Shown: positions 54,914-63,144, counted from the stretch's first letter. The stretch: 64,000 bases of DNA from Bog-793 sp963761425 (GCA_963761425.1 CAVXGQ010000005.1:372001-436000); one strand, 5' to 3'. The notes: generated by a model from the letters alone, not told the origin. Translations and numbers: made by a program.

Positions 54914-55183
54914 ATGAGTCTCGACCCGTTCCTATTGTCGATCCTCGTCGACCCGGAGGACAAAGGGCCGCTGTGGTACTTCGCCGACGAGGAGACGCTT
55001 TTCAACCCGCGCCTGCATCGCCGTTATGCCGTGCGTGACGGGATCCCGGTGCTGCTCATCAGCGAGGCGGAGGAGGTCGATGACACCGAGGCGGCCCGCC
55101 TGGCGGCGCGGGAAGGGGCCGCCGAGGTGACCGGAACCGGCGCCGAGGGGTCCGCCGGCCCGGTCGATCCGCCGGCCCAGTGA
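54914..55183 (+). CDS. Trm112-like small protein
   Basis: 89 residues. The Trm112/UPF0434-type domain fills the first 55: LDPFLLSILVDPEDKGPL, then FNPRLHRRYAVRDGIPVLL. The cysteines of zinc-binding Trm112 proteins are absent here. The last 30 residues are low complexity. In actinobacteria this small gene sits between manB and the SIS gene; the partner is unknown. Starts 9 nt after manB and its stop overlaps the SIS gene by 4 nt. Confidence 0.85.
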   Translation: MSLDPFLLSILVDPEDKGPLWYFADEETLFNPRLHRRYAVRDGIPVLLISEAEEVDDTEAARLAAREGAAEVTGTGAEGSAGPVDPPAQ

Positions 55184-56211
55184 TCCGCCCGGGCCGGCGA
55201 GCGGGATCCCTCGATTCGCTGGGGATGTTGGCCGCCGCGAGGCGACTCCCCGAGCTCCTGCTCTCGTCGATCGCACCAGCCGAGGGCCTTCCGCCGCTCG
55301 GCGCGGCGCGCCCCGACGCCGTCGTCGCCTGGGGGTCCGGACCGGCCCGGGCGGCGGCCGAGATGGTCCGGGTCGTGGTCGGCCCCACGATCGCCGTTCC
55401 GGTGGTGGTGCCCTCCGGGGCCCTCCCGGGCTTTGTCGGACCAGAGTCGCTCGTGTTCGTGATCTCGTTCTCCGGAGCCGAACGAGGCGCGCTCGCCGCG
55501 GCTGACGAGGCGTTGCGACGCGGGGCGCGCCTCGTCGCCATCACCCGGGGCGGGCCGCTCGGGCGGCTCGCCGAAGGGGCCGGTGCCCCGGTCGTCGGGC
55601 TGCCGGCCACCCCGAGAGCCCGGGGCGCGCTCGTCGCCATGGTCGCCGCGCTAATGGTCGGGCTGGAAAGGGCAGGACTCGTCGAGGCCGCCCGGACCGC
55701 GCTCGAGGTCGCCGCCCGTCAGGCGGCGAGCCGTCGCGACGCGCTGGCGGTACCGGGCGGCGGGATCGTCGGCGAGGTGGTGCGCCGGATCGGGCGGACT
55801 TTCCCGTTCCTGTGCGGCGCATCGGGCCTCGGGGATTGCGCCGCCCGTTGGTGGCAGGCGGAGATCGGCGCCAACGCTCGCACCCTCGCTCTGGTGGCAA
55901 GCGCTCCGGAACTCCTCTCCGACGTGATCGCGGCCTTCGGCCAAGGCGGCGACGTCACGCGTCAGGTCCTCACCCTGGTCGCCCTGCGGTCGGACTTCGA
56001 ACCGGCGGAAGCGGGACCCGCCTTCGCCCGGATCGACGAACTCCTCGCCGAGGTGGTCGCCGATCAGCTGGTCGTGCGCGCCGAGGGCGAGACCCCGCTG
56101 GCCCAGCTCCTCGACCTCGTCGTGGTCGGCGAGTACGTCTCGTTGCACCTAGCCCTCGCGGCCGGGCTCGACCCCGGTCCGGCCCCGGCCATCGACGAGG
56201 TCTCGACCTAG
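55180..56211 (+). CDS. SIS-domain phosphosugar isomerase-like protein (TobH-like)
   Basis: 343 residues. Two sugar-isomerase subdomains: VAWGSGPARAAAEM and FVISFSGAERGALAAADEAL in the first, FLCGASGLGDCAARWWQAEIGAN in the second, which resembles bifunctional phosphoglucose/phosphomannose isomerases. It would feed fructose-6-phosphate into mannose-6-phosphate for manB two genes upstream. Some catalytic residues of true PGI/PMI are hard to place, so activity is inferred from context. Confidence 0.8.
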   Translation: MIRPGRRAGSLDSLGMLAAARRLPELLLSSIAPAEGLPPLGAARPDAVVAWGSGPARAAAEMVRVVVGPTIAVPVVVPSGALPGFVGPESLVFVISFSGAERGALAAADEALRRGARLVAITRGGPLGRLAEGAGAPVVGLPATPRARGALVAMVAALMVGLERAGLVEAARTALEVAARQAASRRDALAVPGGGIVGEVVRRIGRTFPFLCGASGLGDCAARWWQAEIGANARTLALVASAPELLSDVIAAFGQGGDVTRQVLTLVALRSDFEPAEAGPAFARIDELLAEVVADQLVVRAEGETPLAQLLDLVVVGEYVSLHLALAAGLDPGPAPAIDEVST

Positions 56212-56294
56212 CCCCCAGCGGGTCGACGACCCGGTCTGGCCCTGGAGGTGACAAGGTCGTCCCGATCGGCGAGCATGGTCGAAGACGAAGGTTG

Positions 56295-56329
56295 GGATGC
56301 CTGGCGCGATAGCGCCTATCGGCAGATCC
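56295..56329 (+). promoter_or_regulatory. stem-loop 20 nt upstream of ahcY
   Basis: GGAT-GCC-T-GGCGC-GATA-GCGCC-TATC-GGC-AG-ATCC: an inner perfect 5-bp stem (56303-56307 with 56312-56316) capped by a GNRA-like GATA tetraloop, and an outer 7-bp stem interrupted by AG. It precedes the ribosome site of ahcY. It does not match the SAH riboswitch consensus as I recall it. Confidence 0.4.
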
Positions 56330-56349
56330 GACGACGGAAAGGGAGCAAG

Positions 56350-57654
56350 GTGGGCAAGGACACGACGACTCCGCAACGCGGGATACCCGGCGACTACGCC
56401 GACGCTTCGCTCGCCGGGCTCGGGCGTCAGAGGATCGCGTGGGCGAGCTCGAGCATGCCCGTCCTCGAGTCGATCCGGCGGCGCTTCGCGGCGGAGAGGC
56501 CGCTCGCCGGCACGACGGTCGCCGCCTGCCTGCACATCACGACCGAAACCGCCAACCTGCTGCGGACCTTGAAAGCCGGTGGTGCCGAGGTGGTCGCCTG
56601 CGCCTCCAACCCCTTGTCGACCCAGGACGACGTGGCAGCCTCTCTGGTCCTCGACGAGGGGATCGCGACCTACGCGGTGCGGGGCGAGGACTCCGAGCGG
56701 TACTACGCGCACATCGACGCCGCGCTCGACGCCCACCCGACCATCACCATGGACGACGGGTGCGACCTCGTGTCGCGTCTCCACCAGACCCGCCCCGGAC
56801 AGGTGGGTGAGGTCACCGCTGGGACCGAGGAGACGACGACGGGGGTCATCCGGCTGCGGGCGATGGAACGGGCCGGCGCCCTCGGCTACCCGATCATCGC
56901 GGTGAACGACGCCGACACCAAGCACATGTTCGACAACCGTTACGGCACCGGCCAGTCGACCCTGGACGGGATCATCCGGTCGACAAACGTGCTCTTCGCC
57001 GGAGCACACGTCGTGGTGGCCGGGTACGGCTACTGCGGCAAGGGGGTCGCCTCGCGGGCCCGGGGACTCGGAGCCAACGTGACGGTTACTGAGATCGACC
57101 CGTTGCGGGCCCTGGAGGCGGTGATGGACGGCTTCCGGGTCGCGCCCATGGAGGTCGCAGCCGAGGATGGCCGGATCTTCATCACGGTGACCGGCAACCG
57201 CGACGTGCTGCGCGCCGAGCACTTCGCGGTGATGCCGGACGGTGCCATCCTCGCCAACTCGGGCCATTTTGACGTGGAGATCGATCTCGAGGCGCTCGCC
57301 AAGCTGGCCGACGGGCGGCGTCGCATCGTCCGCCCGAACGTCGAGGAGTTCGCGGTCCCCGACGGCCAGGGCGGAACCAAGCGCATCCTGGTCATCGCCG
57401 AGGGCCGTCTGGTCAACCTCGGAGGCGCCGAGGGCCATCCGGCGGTGGTGATGGACATGTCCTTCGCCAACCAGTCCCTCGCCATCGAGTGGGTGCTGCA
57501 GCACCGGGGTGAGCTCGAGGCCCGGGTCTACGACGTGCCGGCGTTGATCGACCAGGAGATCGCGCGCCTGAAGCTCGCCTCGATGGGGGTGCTCCTCGAC
57601 GAGCTCACCGAAGCCCAGCGCCTCTACCTCGACTCGTGGACCTCGGGGACCTGA
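56350..57654 (+). CDS. ahcY: S-adenosylhomocysteine hydrolase, short type
   Basis: 434 residues. Splits S-adenosylhomocysteine to adenosine and homocysteine with bound NAD. HITTETANLL, SNPLSTQDD, AGTEETTTGV, NDADTKHMFDNRYGTGQS (substrate and catalytic Lys/Asp) and AGYGYCGKG for NAD. Length and the YGYCGKG and YLDSWTSGT ends match the archaeal/thermophile-type enzyme, which lacks an insert and the C-terminal Lys-Tyr tail of the longer mycobacterial form. GTG 56350 is set by AGGGAG 5 nt upstream and by weak codon bias before it. Homocysteine then goes to MetH (23-27 kb). Confidence 0.95.
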   Translation: MGKDTTTPQRGIPGDYADASLAGLGRQRIAWASSSMPVLESIRRRFAAERPLAGTTVAACLHITTETANLLRTLKAGGAEVVACASNPLSTQDDVAASLVLDEGIATYAVRGEDSERYYAHIDAALDAHPTITMDDGCDLVSRLHQTRPGQVGEVTAGTEETTTGVIRLRAMERAGALGYPIIAVNDADTKHMFDNRYGTGQSTLDGIIRSTNVLFAGAHVVVAGYGYCGKGVASRARGLGANVTVTEIDPLRALEAVMDGFRVAPMEVAAEDGRIFITVTGNRDVLRAEHFAVMPDGAILANSGHFDVEIDLEALAKLADGRRRIVRPNVEEFAVPDGQGGTKRILVIAEGRLVNLGGAEGHPAVVMDMSFANQSLAIEWVLQHRGELEARVYDVPALIDQEIARLKLASMGVLLDELTEAQRLYLDSWTSGT

Positions 57655-57662
57655 CCCGGTTC

Positions 57663-57668
57663 TAAACT
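57663..57668 (+). promoter_or_regulatory. -10 box of the miaA transcript
   Basis: TAAACT, placed so that transcription would begin near 57675 and produce a leader of about 150 nt. No clear -35 is seen. Confidence 0.35.
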
Positions 57669-57674
57669 CACCCC

Positions 57675-57826
57675 AGGCCGGGAGCGGGTCTGTGGTTGAA
57701 AGTCGATGCCAGCCGCAGGCGAAACGACCCACGTAAGGCAACCTGTGGTTGCTGAGCATGGTGCGGCTTAGAGGTAAGCCCCGCCCACCCGACACCGTGC
57801 GGTGTGGGGTGGAGAAGGAGCGAAGC
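57675..57826 (+). ncRNA. structured leader RNA candidate upstream of miaA
   Basis: About 150 nt lying between the -10 box and the miaA start. It contains GCAACC-TGT-GGTTGC at 57738-57752, GCGGCTTA / TAAGCCCCGC (with bulge) at 57763-57784, and ACACC-GTGC-GGTGT nested inside CCACC / GGTGG at about 57786-57812, just before the ribosome site GAAGGAG. The words CTGTGGTTG occur twice. It does not read as coding. I cannot match it to a known riboswitch; a regulatory leader is inferred. Confidence 0.4.
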
Positions 57827-58900
57827 GTGCCGTACAAGGTGGCGCCGGGTCGGTCTCGGTCGACCGCCGCCACCGGGGACGTGACCTCCTCCGCGGGCGG
57901 GTGTGGGGACAAAGACCAGGTCAGCCGCTCCCGGCCGACGATCGTGGCCCGGTCCCTGGGCGTCAGCCACCTCGCCCTGGTGGGAGCGACGGCGACCGGC
58001 AAGACCGCCGCCGCGGTCCGCTACGGGCGTCGTCATCCCGGCACCGAGCTCGTGTCGGTCGACGCGGTGGCGGTCTATCGGGGCCTCGACGTCGGGACCG
58101 CGAAACCCACGTCCGAGGAACGACGGGGGTTGAGGTGGCACCTCGTCGATTTCTGCGACCCCGGCGAGGAGTTCTCGGTCGCCCGCTTCCAGGCGGCGGC
58201 GCGCGCCGCGGTGAGCGGGATCGAAGGCCGCGGTCATCGCGCCGTGCTCGTCGGCGGGACGGGCCTGTATCACCGGGCGGTGGTCGACGAGCTCGACCTG
58301 CCGGGCCGTTACCCGGAGGTCCGGTCGGCCCTGGAACGGGAGGCCGACCGGCCGGACGGGCTAGCCGCGCTGTGGGTGCGATTGCGCGCCCTCGACCCGA
58401 CGGCCGCCACACGCATCGAGCCGACCAATCGCCGGCGTCTCCTACGGGCCCTCGAGGTCGCCATCGGCTCGGGTCGCCCCTTCAGCGACTCCGGTCCGGG
58501 ACTCGAGCACTACGGGCCGACGCCTTTCGTGCTCGTCGGGCTGACCTTGCGGCGTGACGAGCTCGACCGGCGGATTGCCGAGCGGCTGGCCGCTCAGCTC
58601 GAGGCCGGATTCCTCGACGAAGTCGCGGCGCTGGCACGACGGGAGGGCGGACTGTCCCGCACCGCGCGCCAGGCCCTCGGCTATCGCGAGCTCCTCGACC
58701 ACCTCGAGGGCTGCACGACCTTCGAGGAGGCCCGGGCCGAGATCCTGCGCCGGACTCGTGCCTTCGCCCGGCGCCAGGAGTCCTGGTTCCGCCGTGACCC
58801 GCGGATCGTGTGGCTCGACGCCGAGCGGGGTGATCTCGACGAGGCGCTCGACGAAGCCGCCGACGCGGTCGGCCGTGCCGGTGCCTCGGCGCGAAACTGA
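57827..58900 (+). CDS. miaA: tRNA dimethylallyltransferase
   Basis: 357 residues. Adds the isopentenyl group to A37 of tRNAs reading UNN codons. P-loop GATATGKT at 53-60, SVDAVAVYRGLDVGTAKPT (DSxxVYxxxxIxTAKP motif in variant form), GGTGLYHRAVVDEL, RRLLRALEV. A 44-residue N-terminal extension is unusual, but the GTG at 57827 has an excellent GAAGGAG site and the extension keeps high GC at third positions; GTG 57944 would remove it. dapF starts 4 nt later and hflX overlaps dapF; miaA-dapF-hflX is a conserved actinobacterial order. Confidence 0.93.
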   Translation: MPYKVAPGRSRSTAATGDVTSSAGGCGDKDQVSRSRPTIVARSLGVSHLALVGATATGKTAAAVRYGRRHPGTELVSVDAVAVYRGLDVGTAKPTSEERRGLRWHLVDFCDPGEEFSVARFQAAARAAVSGIEGRGHRAVLVGGTGLYHRAVVDELDLPGRYPEVRSALEREADRPDGLAALWVRLRALDPTAATRIEPTNRRRLLRALEVAIGSGRPFSDSGPGLEHYGPTPFVLVGLTLRRDELDRRIAERLAAQLEAGFLDEVAALARREGGLSRTARQALGYRELLDHLEGCTTFEEARAEILRRTRAFARRQESWFRRDPRIVWLDAERGDLDEALDEAADAVGRAGASARN

Positions 58901-58904
58901 CGTC

Positions 58905-59744
58905 GTGGCGCGGCTGGAACTTTCCAAGTACGAGGCCCTCGGGAACGACTTCCTGATCATCGCCGACTGGCGGCGGAAAGGCCGTTTCGAAGCCGTGCTC
59001 GCCGCCGTGCTGTGCGATCGCCACCGGGGAATCGGAGCCGACGGACTGATCCGGGTCTCGGCCCCCGACCACGGCGGCGCGCTGCGGATGGATCTGCTCA
59101 ACGCCGACGGAACGTCGGCACCGACGAGCGGCAATGGCCTGCGGTGTGCGGTGCTCTGCGCGCGAGACCTGGGCCTGGTCCGGGCGCAGCGACTGGTTGT
59201 CGAGACCGAGGCCGGAGATGTCCAGGCGTCGCTCGGGGTGGCCGGCGCTCCGGATTCCATGGTGGTGAGGGTGGAGTTGGGGGTGGTCCGGGTAGAGCCG
59301 CTCCCGATCTCGCCGGTGGAAGGCCGGCGGGCCTACCAGGTCGACGTGGGCAATCCGCACCTCGTTTTGATCGGGACCTCGCTCGACGGAGTGGATCTCG
59401 CCGCCGTCGGTCCGGGGCTCGAACGCGGCGTCCCCGGCGGCCGAAACGTCGAGTTCGTCGGATGCCACGCCGGGACCGACGAGCTCAGGCTGGCGGTCTG
59501 GGAGCGGGGTGCCGGACTCACCCTGGCCTGTGGCTCCGGCAGCGTCGCCGCCGCGGCTGCTGCCCGGTCGGCCGGGCTCGTGGGTGACCTTGTCGTCGTT
59601 CACAACCCGGGGGGCGATCTCCGGGTCGAACTCGCGGACACCGAGGCCGGGTTGGTGGCCGCCCTGATCGGGCCGGCTCGTCGGGTCGCCGGGTTGGTCG
59701 TCGAGGCCGAAACCCTGCCGGGCGGCAAGGTGCACGTCGCGTGA
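58905..59744 (+). CDS. dapF: diaminopimelate epimerase with Cys-to-Ser change at first catalytic position
   Basis: 279 residues. Interconverts LL- and meso-diaminopimelate for lysine and cell wall. NADGT and GNGLRC, GNPHLV, and ACGSGSVAA are DapF landmarks. The second catalytic cysteine is present at C209 (ACGSG). The first, expected directly before GNG, is a serine: the sequence is TSGNG with S75. The nearest Cys is C81, 6 residues later. Start GTG 58905 lies 4 nt after miaA; the end overlaps hflX by 4 nt. Whether the enzyme is active is uncertain; a family-specific variant is also possible. Confidence 0.88.
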   Translation: MARLELSKYEALGNDFLIIADWRRKGRFEAVLAAVLCDRHRGIGADGLIRVSAPDHGGALRMDLLNADGTSAPTSGNGLRCAVLCARDLGLVRAQRLVVETEAGDVQASLGVAGAPDSMVVRVELGVVRVEPLPISPVEGRRAYQVDVGNPHLVLIGTSLDGVDLAAVGPGLERGVPGGRNVEFVGCHAGTDELRLAVWERGAGLTLACGSGSVAAAAAARSAGLVGDLVVVHNPGGDLRVELADTEAGLVAALIGPARRVAGLVVEAETLPGGKVHVA

Positions 59745-61054
59745 CGCTCATCGAGCGCCGCTTTCGGGAGCGGATTGTGCTCGTGGGCGTGGTCACCCGC
59801 CCTCGTCGTCCCGCCGAGGTCGAAGCGAGTCTCGACGAGCTGGGCCTGCTCATCGACACCGCCGGTGCGGACCAGGTAGCCCGCGTGATCCAGACACGGG
59901 ATGCCATCGACCCGGCGACCTACATCGGGCGGGGCAAGGCGGAGGCACTGCAACGTCTGTGCGAATCGGTCGACGCCGACACCGTGGTTTTCGACGAGGA
60001 GCTCAGTCCGGCCCAGCAGCGCAATCTTGAGCGGATCCTCGGTAGAACGGCGATCGACCGCACCGCGGTGATCCTCGACATCTTCGCCCAGAACGCGCGG
60101 ACCGAGGAGGGCCGTGCCCAGGTTGAACTGGCGCTCCTCCGGTACCGGCTGCCGCGACTGCGGGGCAAGGGGATGAGCCTTTCCCAGCAGGCTGGGGGCA
60201 TTGGAACCCGGGGCCCGGGCGAGACCCAGCTCGAGGTGGACCGCAGGCGCATCACGCGGCGGATCCAACGGCTCGAAATCGCGCTGGCCAACCTGGAGTC
60301 GACCAGGCAGACCCAGCGTCGCGCCCGGCGCCGGGGCGCACGTCGGACCGTCTCGCTGGTCGGTTACACCAACACCGGCAAGTCGACGCTCCTCAATGCC
60401 TTGACCGAAGCCGACGTGCTGGTCGAGAACCGACTGTTCGCGACCCTCGATCCGAGGACGCGTCGGCTTGATCTTCCCGGGGGCGAGACCATCCTGTGCT
60501 CGGACACCGTCGGGTTCGTGCGCAAGCTTCCCCATCAGCTGGTGACCGCCTTCCACTCCACCCTCGAGACGGTGGCCGACTCGGACCTCCTCGTTCATGT
60601 GGTCGACGCCTCGAGCCCTGATCCCGACGGGCAGATCGTCGCGGTGCGCTCGGTTCTCGCCGAGATCGGGGCCGACGTGGTGCCGGAGATCTTCGCCTTC
60701 AACAAGTGCGATCGAGGACTCGAGGCCGCCCGGCGGCTCCACCGGTTGCATCCGGGCTCGGTCATCTGCTCGGCGGTGACGGGACAGGGCCTTGACGAGC
60801 TGTTGCACGCCATCGGCGACGCGTTGCGGATCCACGACCGCACCGTCGAGCTCGCCATCCCCTACGACCGGGGTGACGTCATCGCCGCGCTCCATCGCGG
60901 GGGTGAGGTCCTCGATCAGCACGACTCCGGATCGGGGCTCTCGGTGCGGGTCCGGCTCGACGAGGCCGGACGGCGTCGTTTCTCGCAGTTTGCGGTGGCC
61001 CCGACCCGGGTCGGCGACGGCGACGGCGTCGGAGGCGGCGACCGCACGACCTGA
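59741..61054 (+). CDS. hflX: ribosome-associated GTPase HflX
   Basis: 437 residues. N-terminal HflX domain (about 1-190) with YIGRGKAE and QVELALLRYRLPRLRG, then QQAGGIGTRGPGETQLEVD; G domain with P-loop GYTNTGKST at 208-216, DTVGFVRKLPH (G3), and FNKCD (G4). Splits or rescues stalled ribosomes under stress. GTG start overlaps dapF by 4 nt. The C-terminus is Gly/Asp-rich and not conserved. Confidence 0.95.
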   Translation: MTLIERRFRERIVLVGVVTRPRRPAEVEASLDELGLLIDTAGADQVARVIQTRDAIDPATYIGRGKAEALQRLCESVDADTVVFDEELSPAQQRNLERILGRTAIDRTAVILDIFAQNARTEEGRAQVELALLRYRLPRLRGKGMSLSQQAGGIGTRGPGETQLEVDRRRITRRIQRLEIALANLESTRQTQRRARRRGARRTVSLVGYTNTGKSTLLNALTEADVLVENRLFATLDPRTRRLDLPGGETILCSDTVGFVRKLPHQLVTAFHSTLETVADSDLLVHVVDASSPDPDGQIVAVRSVLAEIGADVVPEIFAFNKCDRGLEAARRLHRLHPGSVICSAVTGQGLDELLHAIGDALRIHDRTVELAIPYDRGDVIAALHRGGEVLDQHDSGSGLSVRVRLDEAGRRRFSQFAVAPTRVGDGDGVGGGDRTT

Positions 61055-61122
61055 CCGGAAGGCTGGGCCCTGGGGTCCTCGGCCAGACCGGCCGCTCAGC
61101 CGGTCGGCCGTGCCGATGGTGA

Positions 61123-61181
61123 CTGGCGCCCAGCTGGAGGATCCGGCGCGCCGGGATCCGGCGGGTGCCGACCGGCGCCAG
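61123..61181 (+). promoter_or_regulatory. large inverted-repeat structure between hflX and dapD
   Basis: Outer perfect 8-bp repeat CTGGCGCC (61123-61130) with GGCGCCAG (61174-61181) encloses the perfect 12-nt palindrome CCGGCGCGCCGG. It could terminate hflX or control dapD. TAGCCT at 61209-61214 looks like a separate -10 box for dapD, which would place this structure upstream of the dapD transcript. Confidence 0.4.
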
Positions 61182-61230
61182 CAACCGAGTCGGGGCGCCT
61201 CGTCGCGTTAGCCTCGCAGCGGGAGGCGCG

Positions 61231-62055
61231 ATGGCCAGCCTGGAGGAGTCGATTCACGGGTTGTGGCAACGCCGGGGGGAGCTGTCGACCGCCGACGAAG
61301 ACGCCTACGCCGCGGTTATCGCCGCCATCGAGCTCCTCGACGTCGGCGCTGCACGAGTCGCCGAGGTGGACCAGGGTGGTGAGGTGGTCGTCCACGAGTG
61401 GTTGCGCGAGGCGATCCTGCTGCTGTTCGTACTGGCCAAGACCACGCCGGTCGAGCTCGGTCCGTTCGAGTTCGCCGACAAGATCCCGCTGAAGAAGGAC
61501 TACGTCGCCAAGGGGGTCCGCGTGGTCCCGGGGGCGTCGGCGCGCTGGGGGGCGTTTCTCGACCGTGGCGTGATCCTCATGCCGAGCTACGTGAACATTG
61601 GCGCCCGCGTCGGAGCCGAGACCCTGGTCGACACCTGGGCGACGGTCGGTTCCTGCGCCCAGATCGGGGCTCGGGTCCACCTCGCCGGCGGCGTCGGCAT
61701 CGGGGGGGTGCTGGAGCCGCCGAACGCCTCCCCGGTGGTCGTGGAGGATGACGCCTTGATCGGCAGTCGATCGATCCTCACCGAGGGCGCCCGGGTGGGA
61801 CACGGGGCGGTGCTGGGGGCCGGCACTATCCTCACGGGTTCGATGCCGGTCATCGACGCCGCGACCGGCGAGGAGATCAGCCGGGGCCGGGTTCCGTCCT
61901 GGAGCGTCGCGATCGGCGCCTCGCGCCGTCGCCAGTATCCCGGCGGGGAGTTCTTCCTGCCGTGCGTGCTGGTGGTCCGGCACCTCGAGGCGGGGAAGCG
62001 CCACGACAAGGCGCAGCTCAACGAGATCCTGCGCGACGCCGCCGTGACCCCGTGA
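61231..62055 (+). CDS. dapD: 2,3,4,5-tetrahydrodipicolinate N-succinyltransferase, 274-residue type
   Basis: 274 residues. Succinyl-CoA-dependent step of the lysine/diaminopimelate pathway. It has the hexapeptide-repeat helix with LMPSYVNIGA, VDTWATVGSCAQIG, HLAGGVGIGGVLEP and the DDALIGSRS segment, all as in the proteobacterial DapD. Mycobacterial DapD is a longer, distinct form. ATG 61231 with GGGAGG 5 nt upstream. dapE follows after 10 nt. Confidence 0.94.
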   Translation: MASLEESIHGLWQRRGELSTADEDAYAAVIAAIELLDVGAARVAEVDQGGEVVVHEWLREAILLLFVLAKTTPVELGPFEFADKIPLKKDYVAKGVRVVPGASARWGAFLDRGVILMPSYVNIGARVGAETLVDTWATVGSCAQIGARVHLAGGVGIGGVLEPPNASPVVVEDDALIGSRSILTEGARVGHGAVLGAGTILTGSMPVIDAATGEEISRGRVPSWSVAIGASRRRQYPGGEFFLPCVLVVRHLEAGKRHDKAQLNEILRDAAVTP

Positions 62056-62065
62056 CGGTGCGGTC

Positions 62066-63139
62066 GTGACGGACCTGCTGGAACTCACCGCTGAGCTTGT
62101 CGACATCCCCTCGGTGAGTCACGACGAGGCGGCGATCGCCGGGTTTGTGGAGTCCGAGCTGCGGGGCGCAGGCCAGCTGGAGGTGGTGCGAATTGGCGAC
62201 AACGTGGTCGCCCGCGCCGCGCCCCGCCGTGACGCCCGGGTGGTTCTCGCCGGGCACCTGGACACCGTCCCGCCGGCTGGCAACCAACGGGCCCGGATCG
62301 AAGACGACACCTGCTACGGGCTCGGGAGCGTGGACATGAAAGGGGGAGTCGCGGTCTTGATGGCCCTGGCCCGGCGGCTTGTCGAGCCGCGCTATGACCT
62401 CACTTACGTGTTCTATGCCTGTGAGGAGGTCGAAAGGCGCTATTCAGGTCTGGCGGCCGTGGACGCGGCGCGTCCCGACCTGCTCGAGGCGGATGCCGCG
62501 CTCCTGCTCGAGCCGACCGGAGCCGTCGTGGAAGCCGGTTGCCAGGGGGTGATGAGGCTCATCCTCACCACCCGGGGCGCCGCCGCCCATGTCGCCCGCC
62601 CCTGGGCTGGCGAGAACGCGCTCCACCGTCTCGGCGCGGCGCTGGTGCGGGTGAGCGAATTCGCCGATCGCCGTCCGGTGCTCGACGGCTGCGAATTCCA
62701 CGAGTCGCTCCAGGCGGTGTGGGCGGCGGGCGGAGCCCGTAGCAAAGCGAACGTCGTTCCGGACCAGGCGACGGCGCTGCTCAGCTACCGCTTCGCGCCG
62801 GACCGCGACCCCGAACAGGCCTTCACGGCAATGAAAGCGCTCCTGGGCTCGGCCCTCGACTACTCGGCCGGAGATTCGATCGAGATCGAGGAGGTCGACT
62901 CGGCGGCGCCGCCGGGCCTCGCTCATCCGATTCTCGCCGCGCTGGTCGCCGCCAGTGGAGCTGAGCCGCGGGCCAAGCTGGGATGGACCGACGTCGCGCA
63001 CTTCGTCGAGCGCGGGATACCGGCCACCAACTTCGGCCCCGGTGATCCGGCGTTATGCCACCACGCCGATGAACACGTCAGCCGTGGCGAACTCGAAGCG
63101 GTGTATACGACGCTTCGGACGGTTCTCGGCGGAGCCTGA
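62066..63139 (+). CDS. dapE: succinyl-diaminopimelate desuccinylase
   Basis: 357 residues, M20 metallopeptidase fold. Metal and catalytic residues in order: H64 and D66 in GHLDTVP, D90 in GSVDMKGG, E120-E121 in CEEVE, and a C-terminal CHHADEH. Removes succinate from N-succinyl-LL-diaminopimelate. GTG start 10 nt after dapD; clearly one operon. Confidence 0.93.
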   Translation: MTDLLELTAELVDIPSVSHDEAAIAGFVESELRGAGQLEVVRIGDNVVARAAPRRDARVVLAGHLDTVPPAGNQRARIEDDTCYGLGSVDMKGGVAVLMALARRLVEPRYDLTYVFYACEEVERRYSGLAAVDAARPDLLEADAALLLEPTGAVVEAGCQGVMRLILTTRGAAAHVARPWAGENALHRLGAALVRVSEFADRRPVLDGCEFHESLQAVWAAGGARSKANVVPDQATALLSYRFAPDRDPEQAFTAMKALLGSALDYSAGDSIEIEEVDSAAPPGLAHPILAALVAASGAEPRAKLGWTDVAHFVERGIPATNFGPGDPALCHHADEHVSRGELEAVYTTLRTVLGGA

Positions 63140-63144
63140 ATTCG

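Noticed and set aside
56212..56349. SAH riboswitch before ahcY
   Set aside because: The conserved GAGGAGCGCUGC-type core is missing; only a local stem-loop is seen.
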